From positions 230,831-294,830 of the forward strand of contig NMRA01000148.1 of NCBI GenBank assembly GCA_002633005.1: 64,000 nt of DNA. Reading direction: 5' to 3'. This document shows, one piece after another, positions 48,701 through 62,462 of this stretch (positions are counted from its first letter, which is position 1; every line of letters starts with the position of its first letter). Below the pieces are notes generated by a model. That model was not told where the DNA came from. It did not search any database and saw only the letters and a program-made list of their open reading frames with translations. Source of the stretch: Phoronis australis. Its lineage: Eukaryota; Phoronida; Phoronidae. A program made the position numbers and the translations under genes.

Positions 48701-51700
48701 TAAAAGTTGTCTGGGGCTAAGGGAATTTGAGCGGTGACCAGTGCAAGCGAGAAATTCTCCACATGAAAATATTTTCTCGAATTTGAAGGCGCTTTACCGC
48801 ACTCAACACAACAGGTCGGATATTCTTCCGCGAATGTCACTGTGTCAGTATTATAATTTGAGGTGAAAGTCAGTCTCCATAAACTAATTTCAATTATTCG
48901 ATACAATTCTTCCTTTTATTCTTTTAACAACTAGTGATCCTTGCGACTTTCAGATTCTCCAAAACAATCAATAGATATAAACATTTGGTTTTATCCCAAT
49001 AAAATAATATGGAACTTAATTTCCGCTGGCAAAGGTTTAACTGTGTTGACCACAAGGTGTCATCTGTGATTTTCGCTTAAAATAACTAAATTATTGATTC
49101 ACGACTTCATCATCACGCATTGATACAGGTTTGGCGATATAGCAGACGTTGACGTTACTGATGTTCCTGATATTCATAGTAATGGTGTAATATTTATTGT
49201 AAGCAATAGTAAAAACACAGTAACACTAAATTAATAGCATAGTAATAGCATTGGAAAGGTAACAATAATAGTTGTAGTAATGTTTGTGGTAAGCAATAGT
49301 AATAGCAAAGTAATAATAAAAAGTAATAGCATATTAATTGTAATAGCATAACAAAGGTAATAGTAAAGTTTGTAGAAATAGCAATGGGTAATGGCACAAT
49401 AATGGCAATAGTAGTAGTAGTAGTCAAAGTAATGGGTAGTGATTCCCTAGTAACTGTTCACATGTCATAAAAAAGTAAAGTTCAATTTCAATATTTGCTT
49501 ATAATTGTCACATATCAGAACATGACAAAGGGATCATTTTTTTATTTCAGGTTTCTGTTCACAATTGCAAGTTATCTGATTGGCATATTCGTTTTCGCCA
49601 CTGTGGTTGGTAAGTATAACGGACTATGACGTCATAGAAGTATTAATAAACTTCGATTTTCACTTCTTCTTTTCGGGAGGTTGGCTTTACGTTAATATTT
49701 TTGTTGTGAACACGAGTTTTATTGAAACCAAAGCACGTTACCTTTAAAGAAAACTTCCGTGCTAAAATAGGTTGTTTGCTACATATAAATTCACTTATAG
49801 AAAACATTGCATTTCAATGACATTGCCACCGCCCAGTCTTTCGGAAAGGAACAAATTAGCGATGGACAACAATGGGACAGCGCGTTTTGAAAATGCAGTA
49901 GCACAGCATGACTTTAATGTGCACACGATGTCGTTTTCATTTGAAAGAGACCTTCTCTCCATAGTTGTCCACTGAAAATGACAACTGAAATTACACCTTT
50001 GGAAAACACTTTCCCACTGGATGCTTTTAACCGTTTTCACTGTACTCCCACGGGCGTAGACATTAACTCGTTTTTCACTGTACTCACGTGGACTCGTTTT
50101 AAAAACGTTGTTGACACTGCACTCTCACGAACGGCGAAATGCGTTATTCGAAAACGTCGTTTTCACTGTACTTGTGTGGACGACGAAAACAGAATTATTT
50201 TAATACGCTGACATCACGCGTATTCGCGTGTAGAGAAATAACGATACGTGAGACCGAAAAATTTCGAAAACATAAAAAGTTTTTGGACAGTGCCATTTTC
50301 TTCTCTCATGCGCATTTTGGTGTTGGCTAGAAAGCAATGAGCAAAATTCACATGCTGCAAATATAAACCAGGCTCTTCAGTCACTCAAAATACGCCTAAC
50401 ATAACAGAAAATGATTTTATCTATCAAATCGAATCAAACAGTTTAGTAGAACAGCCTTATTACTTTCAGAGTACATATATGTGGGCGGAGTTAGGGGGCT
50501 CAGGGACACCATCTACGGACACGACCAGAAAAAGTCCGCCAACATGGATTTAACAGCGTTTACGCCTTTTTTTTCGAAAACGTAGTTGCCCCCTCCCGTC
50601 ATTCATAGGTCCGCTACTGCAGGGTTCGTGCAAGCCTTAAGAAGTGGCAGAAATCAGTTGCAATATTGGCAAGGAGCATTTTGAGACTTAGAATCTGCTT
50701 CATTTAAAATTGACCTTACGCTCCACACAAGTATTTCTGAAAAAAAAAATTTCACTTTAGCAAAATACATAGTCTATGAGAATATACCCATTACATCTAG
50801 TTTGTGAAATAAATTGTAAAAGTTATTTCTAGGTGGTGCTGATAACCCCTTGTTTAGTAATTGTGAAATCGGAGCGTAAGACCAACGCTTTGTCTTAAAG
50901 TTCCATCACTTTTCATGAAAAAGATCCCTACGGTATCTGAGCTAATCTGTTTACTCTATGGTTTTTAAGTTAAGTGGCAAATTAGAACTGAAATGCCCAT
51001 TTCAGGCATTTACGTAATGTTTATTACCTGTGCACAACAATGTCTATCCTTTGACTGTGAGCAAATCTCTTTGAAATGTCTCGTGCACTCTTTTTTATAT
51101 CATGAAATACTGAACTTTTCACAAAGACTTATAGTTTGCCTGTATTGCTCTACTATTGCTCTACTATTGCTCTACTATTGCGCTACTATTGCAAATATGA
51201 AATTTAATCCTATGTTTAACAAAAAACGACTATTTTTTCGCTTATGAAAGCGTTTTAAAAGAACTACGTCCTGGAGTTAATGTCTTGTGTAAAACTCATT
51301 TCCAAAATCAATAACTCGAGGTTTCCATTAAAGGCGTGAAAGCGTTCCCCACTTTTGAAACTTAACAATTTTGTTAGCACATTTCTTATAATATCTTACG
51401 TCACACACATTTTGAAAACCTTGCACGAATCGACCATTTAATCTGAACACAAAATATTTTCCTTTTAGGCCAAGTGGGCAATATAATTACCAACAGAAAT
51501 GCTGCTCGACTTGAATTTGAACGACTTCTGGTAAGATTTTGAAAGGATTACCACTCATTTTGACACGTGGTTGACTACAGGCAATGTTGACAGTACCCAC
51601 CAAACCGTTGATCCCATAACAGTTGCACTGTTACAGTGTTTGCATCGTGACAGGGTTCGGTGTTGGCGCACCTCAGATTACTTAGTCATAAGACTTCGTC

Positions 51701-54700
51701 AGAAATTTTAATTATTCAGTCATCGTGACGTAAGTTTATAGTTGACTACCTGCATTTTTAGTATGCATGTGAATTTATAAACAAGGGCCTAGCTGACGAG
51801 GCGTTTTAATTAGCTTTTGTCCCAAGTGCCATCTTTAGTAAACAGTCTCATTTTAAACGTTATTTCGGAATTTAATTTTGTTCCTATGTCATTCAACATG
51901 CAACATTTTTCATATTCACACACTTTTGTGCAAAGATTTATGGCCTCCTACGATGCTTTCGCGCTAATAATTTTTGAAGAGAATTTTTTTTTAAATCTGC
52001 ATTTTGCTCAGTTTGCCTGGCTAAAAAAAGAAAATCGAATTAGGAGTTTTATTCTCATAAAATCGGCCTCACACTAGTGATAGGATGTCGCTTTCCTTAC
52101 CTACAATAATATCGCAATCATCAACGACTCAAGAAAACGCTTCAGAGTTTATTGCGTTTGGCTAACCCTAAAATTACGAAGTCAGAAAAGGCGCTTGCAC
52201 GCAGTGCCTGTGACTTGAACTGTCAGTTTATTCGGCCACAATTCAAGTCCGGGTTTCCATGGCAATGATTTTAAATTCCAAAATGCTTCCGTTCAGAATT
52301 CAACATTAAGACTGAAATCTGAAACAGCGGCGACATACAGCTTTAAGTATTAGGTTATACTCACATAAAGACAACTGAGACATTCTCTGTAAATAAATAA
52401 TTGCTGCATGTCTCCATTAAGAAAATTTGTATTCATGTAGGATGGTGCTAAGTCTTACATGGAAAATCATGCTGTCCCAAAAGATGTACAAGTTCGGGTT
52501 CAGCGGTGGTACGACTATACATGGTCAAGGTAAGACAGGTGCACTTTGTCGGAAACTTTCGACATGAATGGTCTAAGGTGTGAGTTCCAGGTTTGAATAA
52601 AGCTTAAAAGACGTATCATAAAGGTCTGAATCCGGTTGTACTATGAAAAAGAATTTCGTAGAGAACAATTAGACTGCTCGCAAGTGCACAATACGCGCAC
52701 ATAGTTGTGAATAATGCTGATGACGTCAATGCAAAAATCAAAATAATTTTTTAACAACAGTTGAAAGTTTATACAGTAAATCAATCATTTCTTTAGAGGT
52801 CGCATGCCGGGTCAAGGGGGCGGAGACATCAACTCGTTGGGATTACTTCCAGATAAATTGAAGGCTGAACTGGCGTTGCATGTGAATTTGGAGACGTTGA
52901 AAAAGGTGAGTCAAGCTTCAGGCATCACCATTGACCTTTTAACAGTGAAAAGCACGCGCAGAGCGTGTAAATTGTACACATGCGTAAGAGTAATCGTAGT
53001 AGACTAGTTCTTTGAGACTAGACGGCCCCCGATCTATTTTGACTCACGATTGGTCATAAAATAACGGGAATCCAACAAAAACACTGGCCGATCCCCTCTA
53101 CACAATGGTAGTGTTTTATTTTTTTATTCCACGCTGATGTCTGCCCGGTAATGATAACACCCGGCGTTAAGAACTGACCCTCCGCGTATACTGCGCTCAT
53201 GTTCTTAGTTCGTACAACATACGCAGAACTGGTGTAAGCCTTATCCTACAGGCTGAACCCTTGGTTTCGTATTATGTTGCTTACGAAGTTTATGGGAAGC
53301 TAAGAATTATTTATTATGTACAGAATAATAACAAAATAACAAGCAAACGGTGTTTTGTGCATTCTACCTTATAAACGCGCTAGTCAACGCAAGTGATATC
53401 CCAACTATACGCGCTGGAGGCCATAACGAGGCTAGAACCATAGAATCTAGTACATCTTGTAAAACACCTGGAGCTCATATAGATAAAAGCCTGAGAAATT
53501 TATTTCGAAAAGCCTAAGGAAAATTTTAATGGCAAAACAGTCCCATCACGGTACAACATCCCTTTTAACCAGTTACAGCCAGAGGCTCTGTGGTCACGTG
53601 GACCGGTGTTTGCTTGAATACATGGGCGAAGTGGTTTCAAAGGAAATACTGAACGGATCTTTACCAAATTTATAAAATATAAAGACGATTATGTGTCGCA
53701 CGACCGTATTGATTTCTGGTGAATTAGGCACGGAACAGATTTTGATTTGAAATTTCATATGTGCGACGTAAATTTCAATCTCCTGACCCCATCACAATAG
53801 TAAGTAAGGTTATTACCGAGGAAATCGTGCAGTTTTTGCGTGACGTCATGAATCATGCCTGAAGCTATTTGTGGCAGTGAATATACATGAGCATAAAGTA
53901 CTTAAGTAAAGATGGCAAGATGAAATCCCACTTGAAGACTTCTGCTAAATATCAAAAACTGATTGAAAGAATTTCCCCATCGAAAAACAAGAAATACACC
54001 GTACATTTGAAAGTTACTCGAGGTCCCATAGAGTATATGGTACGAATGTTGACTGGGTATGATTTTCTCGAAAGAACCACGCTTGCCATTACGTTTATCT
54101 ATTAAGTCACACTACTTTTCAGGTTTCTATATTTCAAGAATGTGAGCCTGAATTTCTACATGAACTGGTACTGAAAATGAAAGTTTACATCTTTACTCCG
54201 GGAGATTTAGTTTGCCGACGTGGCGAAGTGGCTCGCGAGATGTTTATAATCGCCGATGGCGTGCTTGAGGTTCTCAGGTACGTGCTTCGTGGAGTTCACA
54301 ATCGTCTGCTTTCATTCGTTTGCTTCCCGACCCTGTCGCACACGCATTGAAATTTAAAGACTCGCCCCTTCTGACACCATTCGGAGCACCTCTGATATTT
54401 TAGGAGCTTCAAATTTCCCCTCGGAAGTGAACATTATCGGTGCACGTGCGGATATCAGTCATACAGTAAGCCATGTGACCTTCAAACTGGAGAATGATTG
54501 GCTGTATGGCTGATGTTCACTCATGTACAGATAACGTTCACCTACGGGGAACTTTATGGTTACGAAAATACCCGAGGTCTTCTGGATGGTTCTGACACTA
54601 CAAGAAAACATTTTAATTTTATCTTTTATACTGTCTTGTACGGCAAACAGATTCCAGGCAACTCTACCTCTAACATCATTGAGAAAAACGACGTTAATCA

Positions 54701-57700
54701 ACCCAAGCCGAGTGCTCGTCTGATCTCTCTAGTCTGTGTTTGCAGTGAGAGGTTGATGACGCGTAGTTAGACGGGTGAGAAACAACATGACCACCGGTCC
54801 TCCAAATCGGAGTTATTACTATCATTATCATAGTCGTTATCGTTATCAATACAATTATTACGACGAAGGTTTGATTAAAGGAAGATATTTTGACTTGCAA
54901 TTCATTTTCATGTGACGACCATGATAATATTTCCTAAACTAAATTGTGTTGTTGGAATACCTATGACTGTCCTTGGCTACAACACGACTTTTTGGTATTT
55001 CCAGCCCCACTGGGGATCTTATCGTTACTCTAAGCTCTGGAGGATTCTTCGGCGAGATTGGAATACTCAATTTGGAAGAGGTTGTCAATAGGTAAGTTTA
55101 AAATTAAAAGCCCTACAATGCAAGTCTTTCTTGCATTTTTTTCAGGAATGTATTCTTCGAGCGAACAAAACTAATAATTTCGCAATTTCGCGTTCGTGCA
55201 ATAAACGTTCAAGATACTGGAAAAAATTGCAAACGAAAGGGTCTTCAAATCCAGATGGCATGTGCTATCAGAAATCTCAAAATCGGAAACTTCAAACTAA
55301 AAGAAAATAACTTTCAGACAACACGTTAAGCATACCGCTTCTGGGGACCGCTACGCTCGGTGGTAGCCAAGACAGTCGTAAACTGATGTTTTTGAGAAGT
55401 CGACGCTTTGTTCTTAAGAGAAAAATAAAATGTTTTGAGGTAAATTTGACCATAGATCAAATTCACAAACTATATGTATCATCCTCATAAACCACTGCAG
55501 TGATCTTATGACGGTCGGCTACGACTGACCCTGGAGCACTGCGCGGACATAATACACAACTTAATTCAGAACTTGAATTGCTTATTCTTCTGAAAAACTC
55601 AACATCCAAAGAAAACAAAACTCGTCATTGAAACACACCCATGCACTTGAAATCTCAATAAAAATTAATCAATAAATTTCTCAATTTCCTGTTGAAGAAG
55701 TGGTGACTGTGTATCCCGCCTTCCTCACAACAAGCGGTTGATCACACGACGAACTGAATAGTCTGAGCTTGATCTCGCGACGCTCAATAATATGATCTGT
55801 AGCCTTTGTCTTGGGAATGAATGAGACTTCAGCACAGATGCTAATACAAAAGTCACAAAAATACAACAATGGGTCAGTGATGTTTTAAACTGGTTTTAAA
55901 TCAAGATCCGTGCTGTTTTTACTTCAGGTTTATGGGAAAATAATTTTGGCACCCATATAAGCTGAACAAGGAACTCAGAAGGCTACGACCCAAAATGATT
56001 TGGTAGCTTGCTCCTGTTTCAGAACAGGTCTCCAAGGTAGTTCCAAAATACGTGAAATGCTTTTCTGAAAGTCAGTCCTACTGTGTTTATTGTGACAAAA
56101 TCTGTCCCTTATAGCTAAAACGACTGAAACCGTTCCTTGAACGCGTAAAGAGAGTCATAATCTTGTTTATCCAAACAAAAAATTCACAATTTCTTTTCAA
56201 AAAGGTGTCTTCCAAGATTTTGAGCACAGCAAGTTTCGTGTCGAGTTTATTAACATTCATGTTTCAATATTTCAGGCGCACGGCTGATGTCAAATCTGTT
56301 GGTTACTCGGAACTAATTTGTTTAGCGAGAGAAGATGTGTTGTCCGCCTTAAAGGATTATCCTCAAGCTGAGGTATACGAAGCACCTAAGGGTTCTTAAA
56401 CGAGTTCTTTTCTGCGCCTTGAAACGTGCTTATTCAACTGGCACTTTTGCTTAGTCAACGTGTAGTATTTCTTATTCAACGCACTGAGATGGTTCTTGAA
56501 CTTAATATACCTATCTGTACTTATTTAACGCGTACTGTGGCTTATTCAACGAGTACTTTTAATCAGTTCATATAGTCCAATCATGCCCGAGCTCTCAAAT
56601 CTCAACATGATGGAACACTTTCTACATGCATGCCAGGCCAGTTCCAAAGATTGTTTAAAGTGGGAACGTAACTGATGGCGACGTTAACATTGAACTGACT
56701 GTCTTTTATTGGACACAACAAATAACTAATTCAGCGCGTTGAATAACTAATTCAACCCGTTGAATAACTAATGCAGCGCGTTAATTAAGCAAAACTACGC
56801 GTTGATTAGACAAAAGTGCTTGTTGAATAAGCGGATTTCAACGCACAGAAAATTACTCGTTCAAGAACCCTTTGGAGTTTCATAGCGGTATGGATTCGTT
56901 GAGATGGCTTTAAAATAAACTGTTTACCTATAACTAAAGGTTCGTGTGTCTATTTACGTAGATCTCTATGATACGTTCTTAGTGACATTGAATTCTGTTT
57001 TGAACGATAACACATGTACAATTAGTTTCTATGATAAAAGCACTACGAAAAGAATCGTTTGATGTGCCTGCGTTTGAGCACTCAAACTGTGTTTTCTTAT
57101 GCTGTTTTAACTTATGCTGTCTTTAGAAAGCATTGCTAGGACTATCTGGATCAATAGATCAATAATAACAGACGCCAAAAAATAAAAATGGTCACTGGGG
57201 GGCGCACATTATCTAGAATTGTCTGAAACTGGTAAGGTGTCGTCGTTTCAGTAAAAGAAACCTACTTGTTAAATTTTATGATAATCAGAACTTGGCAATA
57301 TAGAGGTTAAAGTGACAAACTAAGTTTGCCACAAGGGTTATATGGTAGGGAATCTGTCTGAAAATTCACTCTTTCTGTCCTATGTATAATAGGAATATGT
57401 CTGTGCAATTTTACGACCTTTCATCATTATGATCTAGAAACCAATACATTGGTTCTTAGTTATGATCAAGGGTTTTGGAGACACAGCAGTGGACGCCAGG
57501 CGCCGGACGGATGGATGGATGGACGAACGGACAGACGGACGGACGGACGGACGGACGGACGGACGGACGGACGGACGGACGGACGGACGGAGATGGCGGA
57601 ATAATGGGCCCACAAATATAGATATGTGATGCGTAAAATTCTTTCGAGGAACGCTTTAAAGTCATGCAGCGGATGAATTTGTTCTCACGACGTTCTCACG

Positions 57701-60700
57701 ATGTTCTCACGATGACTGCTTTGTTTTGTGCAGAAAATACTCACACAAAAAGCTCAGGAGAGATTACAGCAAATAAAACAATTAAAAGAAAAACGTGACA
57801 ACGATGGTGAAACTGACGAGAGAACGGAAGCGTCGCCTGTTTCCTGCAAAGACATGATGGGAAGAGACACAAGGTAAGACAACGGCATGGGCATGCGGAA
57901 CACTTCCGGTATTTGATGATAATTTTGAGTTACGAAAATACCCGGCATGCGTTCCGTAGACACGAGAGCTATGCGAATACACAAGATGACATAAGACTCC
58001 GGGAAATATTGCTATGCATTACATGCGAAGCACGTGACTTAACCATGTACCAGCTTCCTTACGTCTACTGAACTCAACCCCGTGGTGTCCCGAATGCCAT
58101 CGAGTGTTCGTTTGCATCCGATATTTCTCGATACCTCAAAATTGAGTTTACGAATATACCCCAGGTTTTCCGAATGATTCGTCTGCGTATGCACATCAGA
58201 CTTGATTCGTGAATGCTTTGAGGTACAGCAAGTCTTTAAAATGGAATAGTTGTGATGCCTTTTTCGTGTGTCAGTTGACCTTTCTCGTTTATCAATTTGA
58301 TGGGCCTTCTGGAAGATGGGTGAAACGTGTAATAAGCTTTAAACTGTTAAGGAAACTATTTACTTTCCTTACCAAAGATTTTTAAGTGAATTTTATCTCA
58401 TAACTCACATTCGGTCGTTTTGCGTGGTTTTGCCTGGTCTTACTTTTTCGCGAGTGTCTTGCGTCTACGGAACGCAGGCCAGGTTTCACTTTATACATTG
58501 CATAAAATCCTAATTTTACCTACAGCCCCCATAAGAGCAGAAGCAATTTAGTCAAGGTTACGACAGGAAACATGGAAAACGCTGACTTTCAAGTAAATAT
58601 GGAGACGACTTCCGAAAGCCCACGAGAAGAGGCTCAAAGTGCCGACACAGAGAGAACCCTATCAGCTTTATCTATGGTAGAAGGCCTTGACAAACCAGTT
58701 GCTTTACCGCCAGTGAAAATACCCAGTTTAGGGGTCCATAGTGGGTGAGTTAAAAAGCTCTGACTTGCTTCTGTATCCGCTTCACGTTTTGTCGATGTAC
58801 CTTGAATGTAGGCCTACGTACCCAGGTCTTAATTGGAGAGAGAATTTTTCTAATCTAAGTGTATTTGATTTAATTAGTGAATCTAAATTGGACACACCTC
58901 ATCTACTGTTTTGTACCATACTATTCTAAAATCTTGCTGATTGATTTTACTCCAGTTGATTTTACTCCAGTATTTTGTATGTAAGAGAATGCATTTTTAG
59001 TTTAAGCTTGAAACAGTAGCCTTAGAGCAAAACAAACTTCTAGTACTAGTGTCAACCAAACCCTAGACGAATATTTTGTTCGTTTTTTTCAACTATTTGA
59101 CAGAAGCACTCACCGATTTCCGTTTTATGTGTCCAAAAATTTACCCGTAAATTTCGTCCGGGTAGCCATTTGAACAGCACTGAAAGAATATTCTTATATG
59201 CATATGTAACAAGGAAATAACTCAATTCCTATTCCAACGATGAAACATACTTTAGAATATTTCTTCAAAATTTACAGACAAAAAAATAATCTAGAGGTAG
59301 AACTGAAGAAAGTCGAAGAATCTTTGTCATCGGCCGTGCAAGCACTTGAATCAAAATTGGTAAGGAATTCTTTTATGTTAATGAATACACATGTGAAATG
59401 AATTATACGGTCTGCATTCCTTTGTAATGTACCTCTAATATTATTTGCTTTCTATAATTGTTTCCTTGTATTTGCTAGGAAAACAGGCCCAGCCTGACAT
59501 ACCGGGGGTATTTTCATCAACGATAGTCGTAAACGAAAGCTTACAAGCGCGATCATGCAATTCGCATGCAAGTTAGGTCTGTCAACACTTAAACGCTCGT
59601 CTGTGCACGAGTCAAGATGCGACTGCCGTATACATCAAATTGAGTGTGTAGACAGTTGACAACTTTACGAACTAAACGTCGTGAACAATGTCATGGTGTT
59701 CCATCGAAATTGGAACCCCGGTGTAAAACTGATACCCCGATGTCGAAAACAGGCTCCCGCACCTCCAGAACAGCTAAACTGCTCGAAAAACACGAACCCG
59801 ACCTTTAAACAGGAACCGACAGGGTGAACAATAAGAAATGACGTGTGCTGGTGTGGCGGACGCCAAACGGTCACAGAATCCAGCGGGATGATCCGCCATA
59901 TAGAGCGTGAATGCGTTGAGTTCAGAAATTCCGACTCCAAATGCCGTTTTAATGATCGATGAGGAGTTGAAGTACACTGTTTTGAAGCCAAAAACGGTGA
60001 AATTGATGACGGTGTAGGTCCTTTGAGTGAATAATTCTTGGGGTCCATTTCAAAATTCGGAAATTGATTGTGCCGGGAATAATGTACTCTGGACAAGTAA
60101 ATCGACGAACCCAAAAATTTGGCCAATTGTAAAGATATTTAAAGTAATTAATCAACAATTGCACTCTTAAGTCAAATATAATATTTTATTTTTCATTTTT
60201 GAAAATATTTTTGGAGAAACTAGCGAATAATCTTAAGATAAAACTAATCATTTACCGAGGTAACAATGTGTTGAGCGTAAATAGATTTATGTTGAAATTC
60301 ATCCACAGACAAGTTGCACGAGTTTTACCGATAAAAACCAAACAACAAAGTCAATATAATGTAGGTTACGTTTTATTATTGACAATTTTTAACCAACAAA
60401 CGCAGAAAACAACTGGAAAGTACTTGAAGATACTTTAACTCAAAGTTTGAGGCTACTGACATCGTCTCAGGAAATTTGAAAAATTGTACGGGTTTCTTGT
60501 CCAATCCCTCGGTTCCAGTATTATTGGTCGGAGTTCGCGTTTTTCGGGCTAGTTAGCTGTTTTGAAGGTATGGGAGTCTGCTTTCGACTCCGGGATATCT
60601 GCTTTACACCGGGGTCCCACTTCCGATGGAACACCTTGAAAGTGTTACACTCGTGTGACATCTCAAGCTGACACGAAAAGAACGAAAACCGAAAGCCTAA

Positions 60701-62462
60701 AACTGCATTTCGCCTCGTTAAGCTGACTAAAAAAAAACTCAAAAATAGAATTAGGTCTAAATTGCTGTCACAAAATTGGCCCCACAATATTCCTTACTGT
60801 GGTAGGATTCCATTTCCGTTACCAACTCAAGTCGCAGGTAAGCATACTTGCGCCATTTTCGAATTTACTTGTGGTTTCAATGTTCTTGTTGAACACGTAC
60901 TCTCTCTCTCTATCGGCAAGGAGCATTATCAGACCCCTTATATAAGAGTATACAAGTCCTAGTTCGATTTTCGGCAGCTAAAGAGAGCGAGATGCATCAT
61001 AAAGCACATTACAGTTATACCTAACAAAGATGCAAAGGTCTGTATAAAAAACTCCCCATCTGTATTCTGTTTTAGACGTGGGAATTATACATTATATGAG
61101 CAGTGGGAAACTCAGTTTTGAATTTGTTTTAGGACACGTTACACTCTCAGAATGCCAAGATACAAGCTCGGTTGGAAGAAGAAAACTCAGAAACGAAACG
61201 GACACTTCATCAAATCATGGTAAAAACAAATTCACAGTATTTCATTGTAGGCTTCGATATGTTGACCAATCCAAGCATCACATTTATACGACGTTCACAT
61301 GATGTCCAATCAGAAACCACATCGGACGACTGATTCGATGTCACAAAAAATCGGGAGTATGTGAACGTCAGACGTCTGATCTACCATATTATCGTCTGAT
61401 CCGACATCAGACAGCAGACCTCCTTACTATGCGTGAGAAGTTTACATTCCAATGACGTGATTTGGGTAACATGGGCTGTTGGTGATTGTCACCAACTGGA
61501 AAAAATGACAGCATTTTGCACGGATTCGGTGGGATGTCGTATGGTGAGAGGTACAACCACAATTTTCGGAGAAAAATGTCCTCACAAGCCCTAAAAACTT
61601 GAATGGCATGCCGACAGTGTTTTTTGGTTGTGTCCGTAAGGGAGGGGGATGGTGTGGGACCCCGTTACCGTCTATGAAAGTTATGCTAATTACTCGTAAG
61701 ACACAGATGTTGCGCCTAAACATCGACTGGCGTATGGAGTTGCCTCACCTAAACCACAGTACAGAATATAGACAAAATGTAATGCCTCCCTTCTTGACAT
61801 ATCGCGCCAACAACCTCATTTTAATCTTAACTACAGCTGAACTCGCATTATTAAAGCTATTACGTCAGTTTCTCTTACAAATGATGCTTTCAAACTCCCC
61901 TTAAGTTTCAATTACTCATAATCGGACGGAGTATCAAAATGCATTTTCTTTGAAATGTGTTTGAAATATTTGATTGGACTTGAAATCTTTACAAATTTGT
62001 CCCAATGAGACCGTGCCTTGTCGGAAATAATAATTTTCATTGCAGAGAAGACGTGAAGATGGATAAAAGAAACGTCGATGTATATGATGTAAGGATGTTG
62101 CAAAAACCAACGAACTCAATAACCATGACTTTTAGATGACATTTTCAAACGTACATTGTCATCTTTTTATCATACCAAAACAAATTAACTTTTTTTTTCA
62201 GAAACTACTCGAAAAGAAAAGCACGTCGAAACGGCTAAAGTCAGATGTAAAAAGCGACAGTGAAGAAACTGACAAAATCTCTCCGCGAAAATCTAAGAAA
62301 CAAAATCAAACATCACTTGAAAAAGCAAGCACTGGAAAAGATGACAGAAAACGGGACAATGTTTCAGAGACTATTGACTCGAGCAAAACTCAGCAACCTC
62401 GAGCCGCCAAAACGCCAACGACGTTAGAAAACGACATCTCGGTATCAGATATAGAGAGCTAA
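45787..62462 (+). CDS. Cyclic-nucleotide-gated (CNG) cation channel subunit, alpha/CNGL-like, 13 coding exons
   Basis: CNG subunits form tetrameric plasma-membrane cation channels opened by cGMP or cAMP. Coding exons: 45787-47090, 49551-49609, 51469-51530, 52441-52529, 52797-52905, 54123-54277, 55005-55091, 56276-56372, 57734-57873, 58526-58744, 59278-59359, 61133-61219, 62202-62462; GT-AG throughout and phase-consistent, 916 aa. A polar N-terminus with a basic helix at about 152-175 is followed by S1 from about 230, S4 near 332 (HPIVRLPRLVKVYRAF), S5, and the pore LTAIGDLPPP with Asp426 where CNGA1 has Glu363. S6 ends ATVVGQVGN; the C-linker is about 455-541 and the cNMP-binding domain about 541-640 (FFGEIGIL; RRTADV with Arg623 and Thr624, the phosphate- and cGMP-contact positions). 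A C-terminal heptad region at about 775-835 resembles the CNGA leucine zipper, then a charged tail. The start is the first ATG after an in-frame stop at 45772. CNGL-type assignment is tentative; CNG membership is not. Confidence 0.94.
47091..49550 (+). other. CNG intron 1
   Basis: Opens GTAAGT and closes TTTTTTTATTTCAG. No gene was recognised within it. Its 3' part holds the AAT/AGC-rich stretch at 49190-49440. Confidence 0.85.
49190..49440. repeat. Low-complexity AATAGTAATAGC-type sequence in CNG intron 1
   Basis: Irregular reiteration of AGTAAT, AATAGC and AAAGTAAT, ending in (AGT)n. It lies about 110 bp before the acceptor of exon 2. The reverse-strand open frame here (Tyr/Leu-rich) is a by-product of the composition. 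Confidence 0.85.
50680..50920. mobile_element. MITE family B copy 3, left end worn (CNG intron 2)
   Basis: CCTTACGCTCCACACAAG with TTTCTGAAAAAAAAAATTTC follows copy 1, and the right end GGAGCGTAAGACC...CTTTTCATGAAA matches copy 2. The outer left end is degraded. Confidence 0.5.
51142..51192 (+). repeat. 12 bp tandem repeat, about four units
   Basis: TATTGCTCTAC repeats with one-base variation, just upstream of CNG exon 3. Confidence 0.9.
51960..52235. repeat. Dispersed repeat family C, copy in CNG intron 3
   Basis: Shares TTATTCTCATAAAATCGG, GTGATAGGAT, GGCTAACCCTAAAATT and GTGCCTGTGACTTG with the copy at 30880-31085. Confidence 0.5.
56388..56872. mobile_element. 485 bp element with ~100 bp terminal inverted repeats, 15 bp from the CNG exon 8 donor
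   Basis: Left end AAGGGTTCTTAAACGAG and reverse complement of the right end AAGGGTTCTTGAACGAG agree, and similarity continues through GCTTATTCAAC, GCACTTTTG and TAGTCAACGTGTAG/TAATCAACGCGTAG. Inside, a TTATTCAACGC motif and its complement GTTGAATAA recur many times, forming a nested palindrome. No ORF. It starts right after the donor of exon 8, so a folded transcript would bring structure next to that splice site. Confidence 0.8.
57503..57590 (+). repeat. Tetranucleotide microsatellite (ACGG)n with GATG interruptions
   Basis: A pure run of ACGG units from about 57535 to 57590, preceded by ATGG and ACGA variants. It sits about 140 bp before CNG exon 9. Confidence 0.95.
60700..60855. repeat. 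Dispersed repeat family C, partial copy (CNG intron 11)
   Basis: Contains TAGAATTAGG, CACAAAATTGGCCCCAC, GTGGTAGGATTCCATTTCC and GTTACCAACTCAAG, parallel to the other family C copies but truncated on the right. Confidence 0.45.

Noticed and set aside
57456-57665. Minus-strand frame with SVRPSVRPSVRP repeats
   Set aside because: Translation of the ACGG microsatellite.
59665-60126. 153-aa minus-strand open frame inside CNG intron 11
   Set aside because: No recognisable domain, odd composition, and opposite strand within an intron; likely chance.
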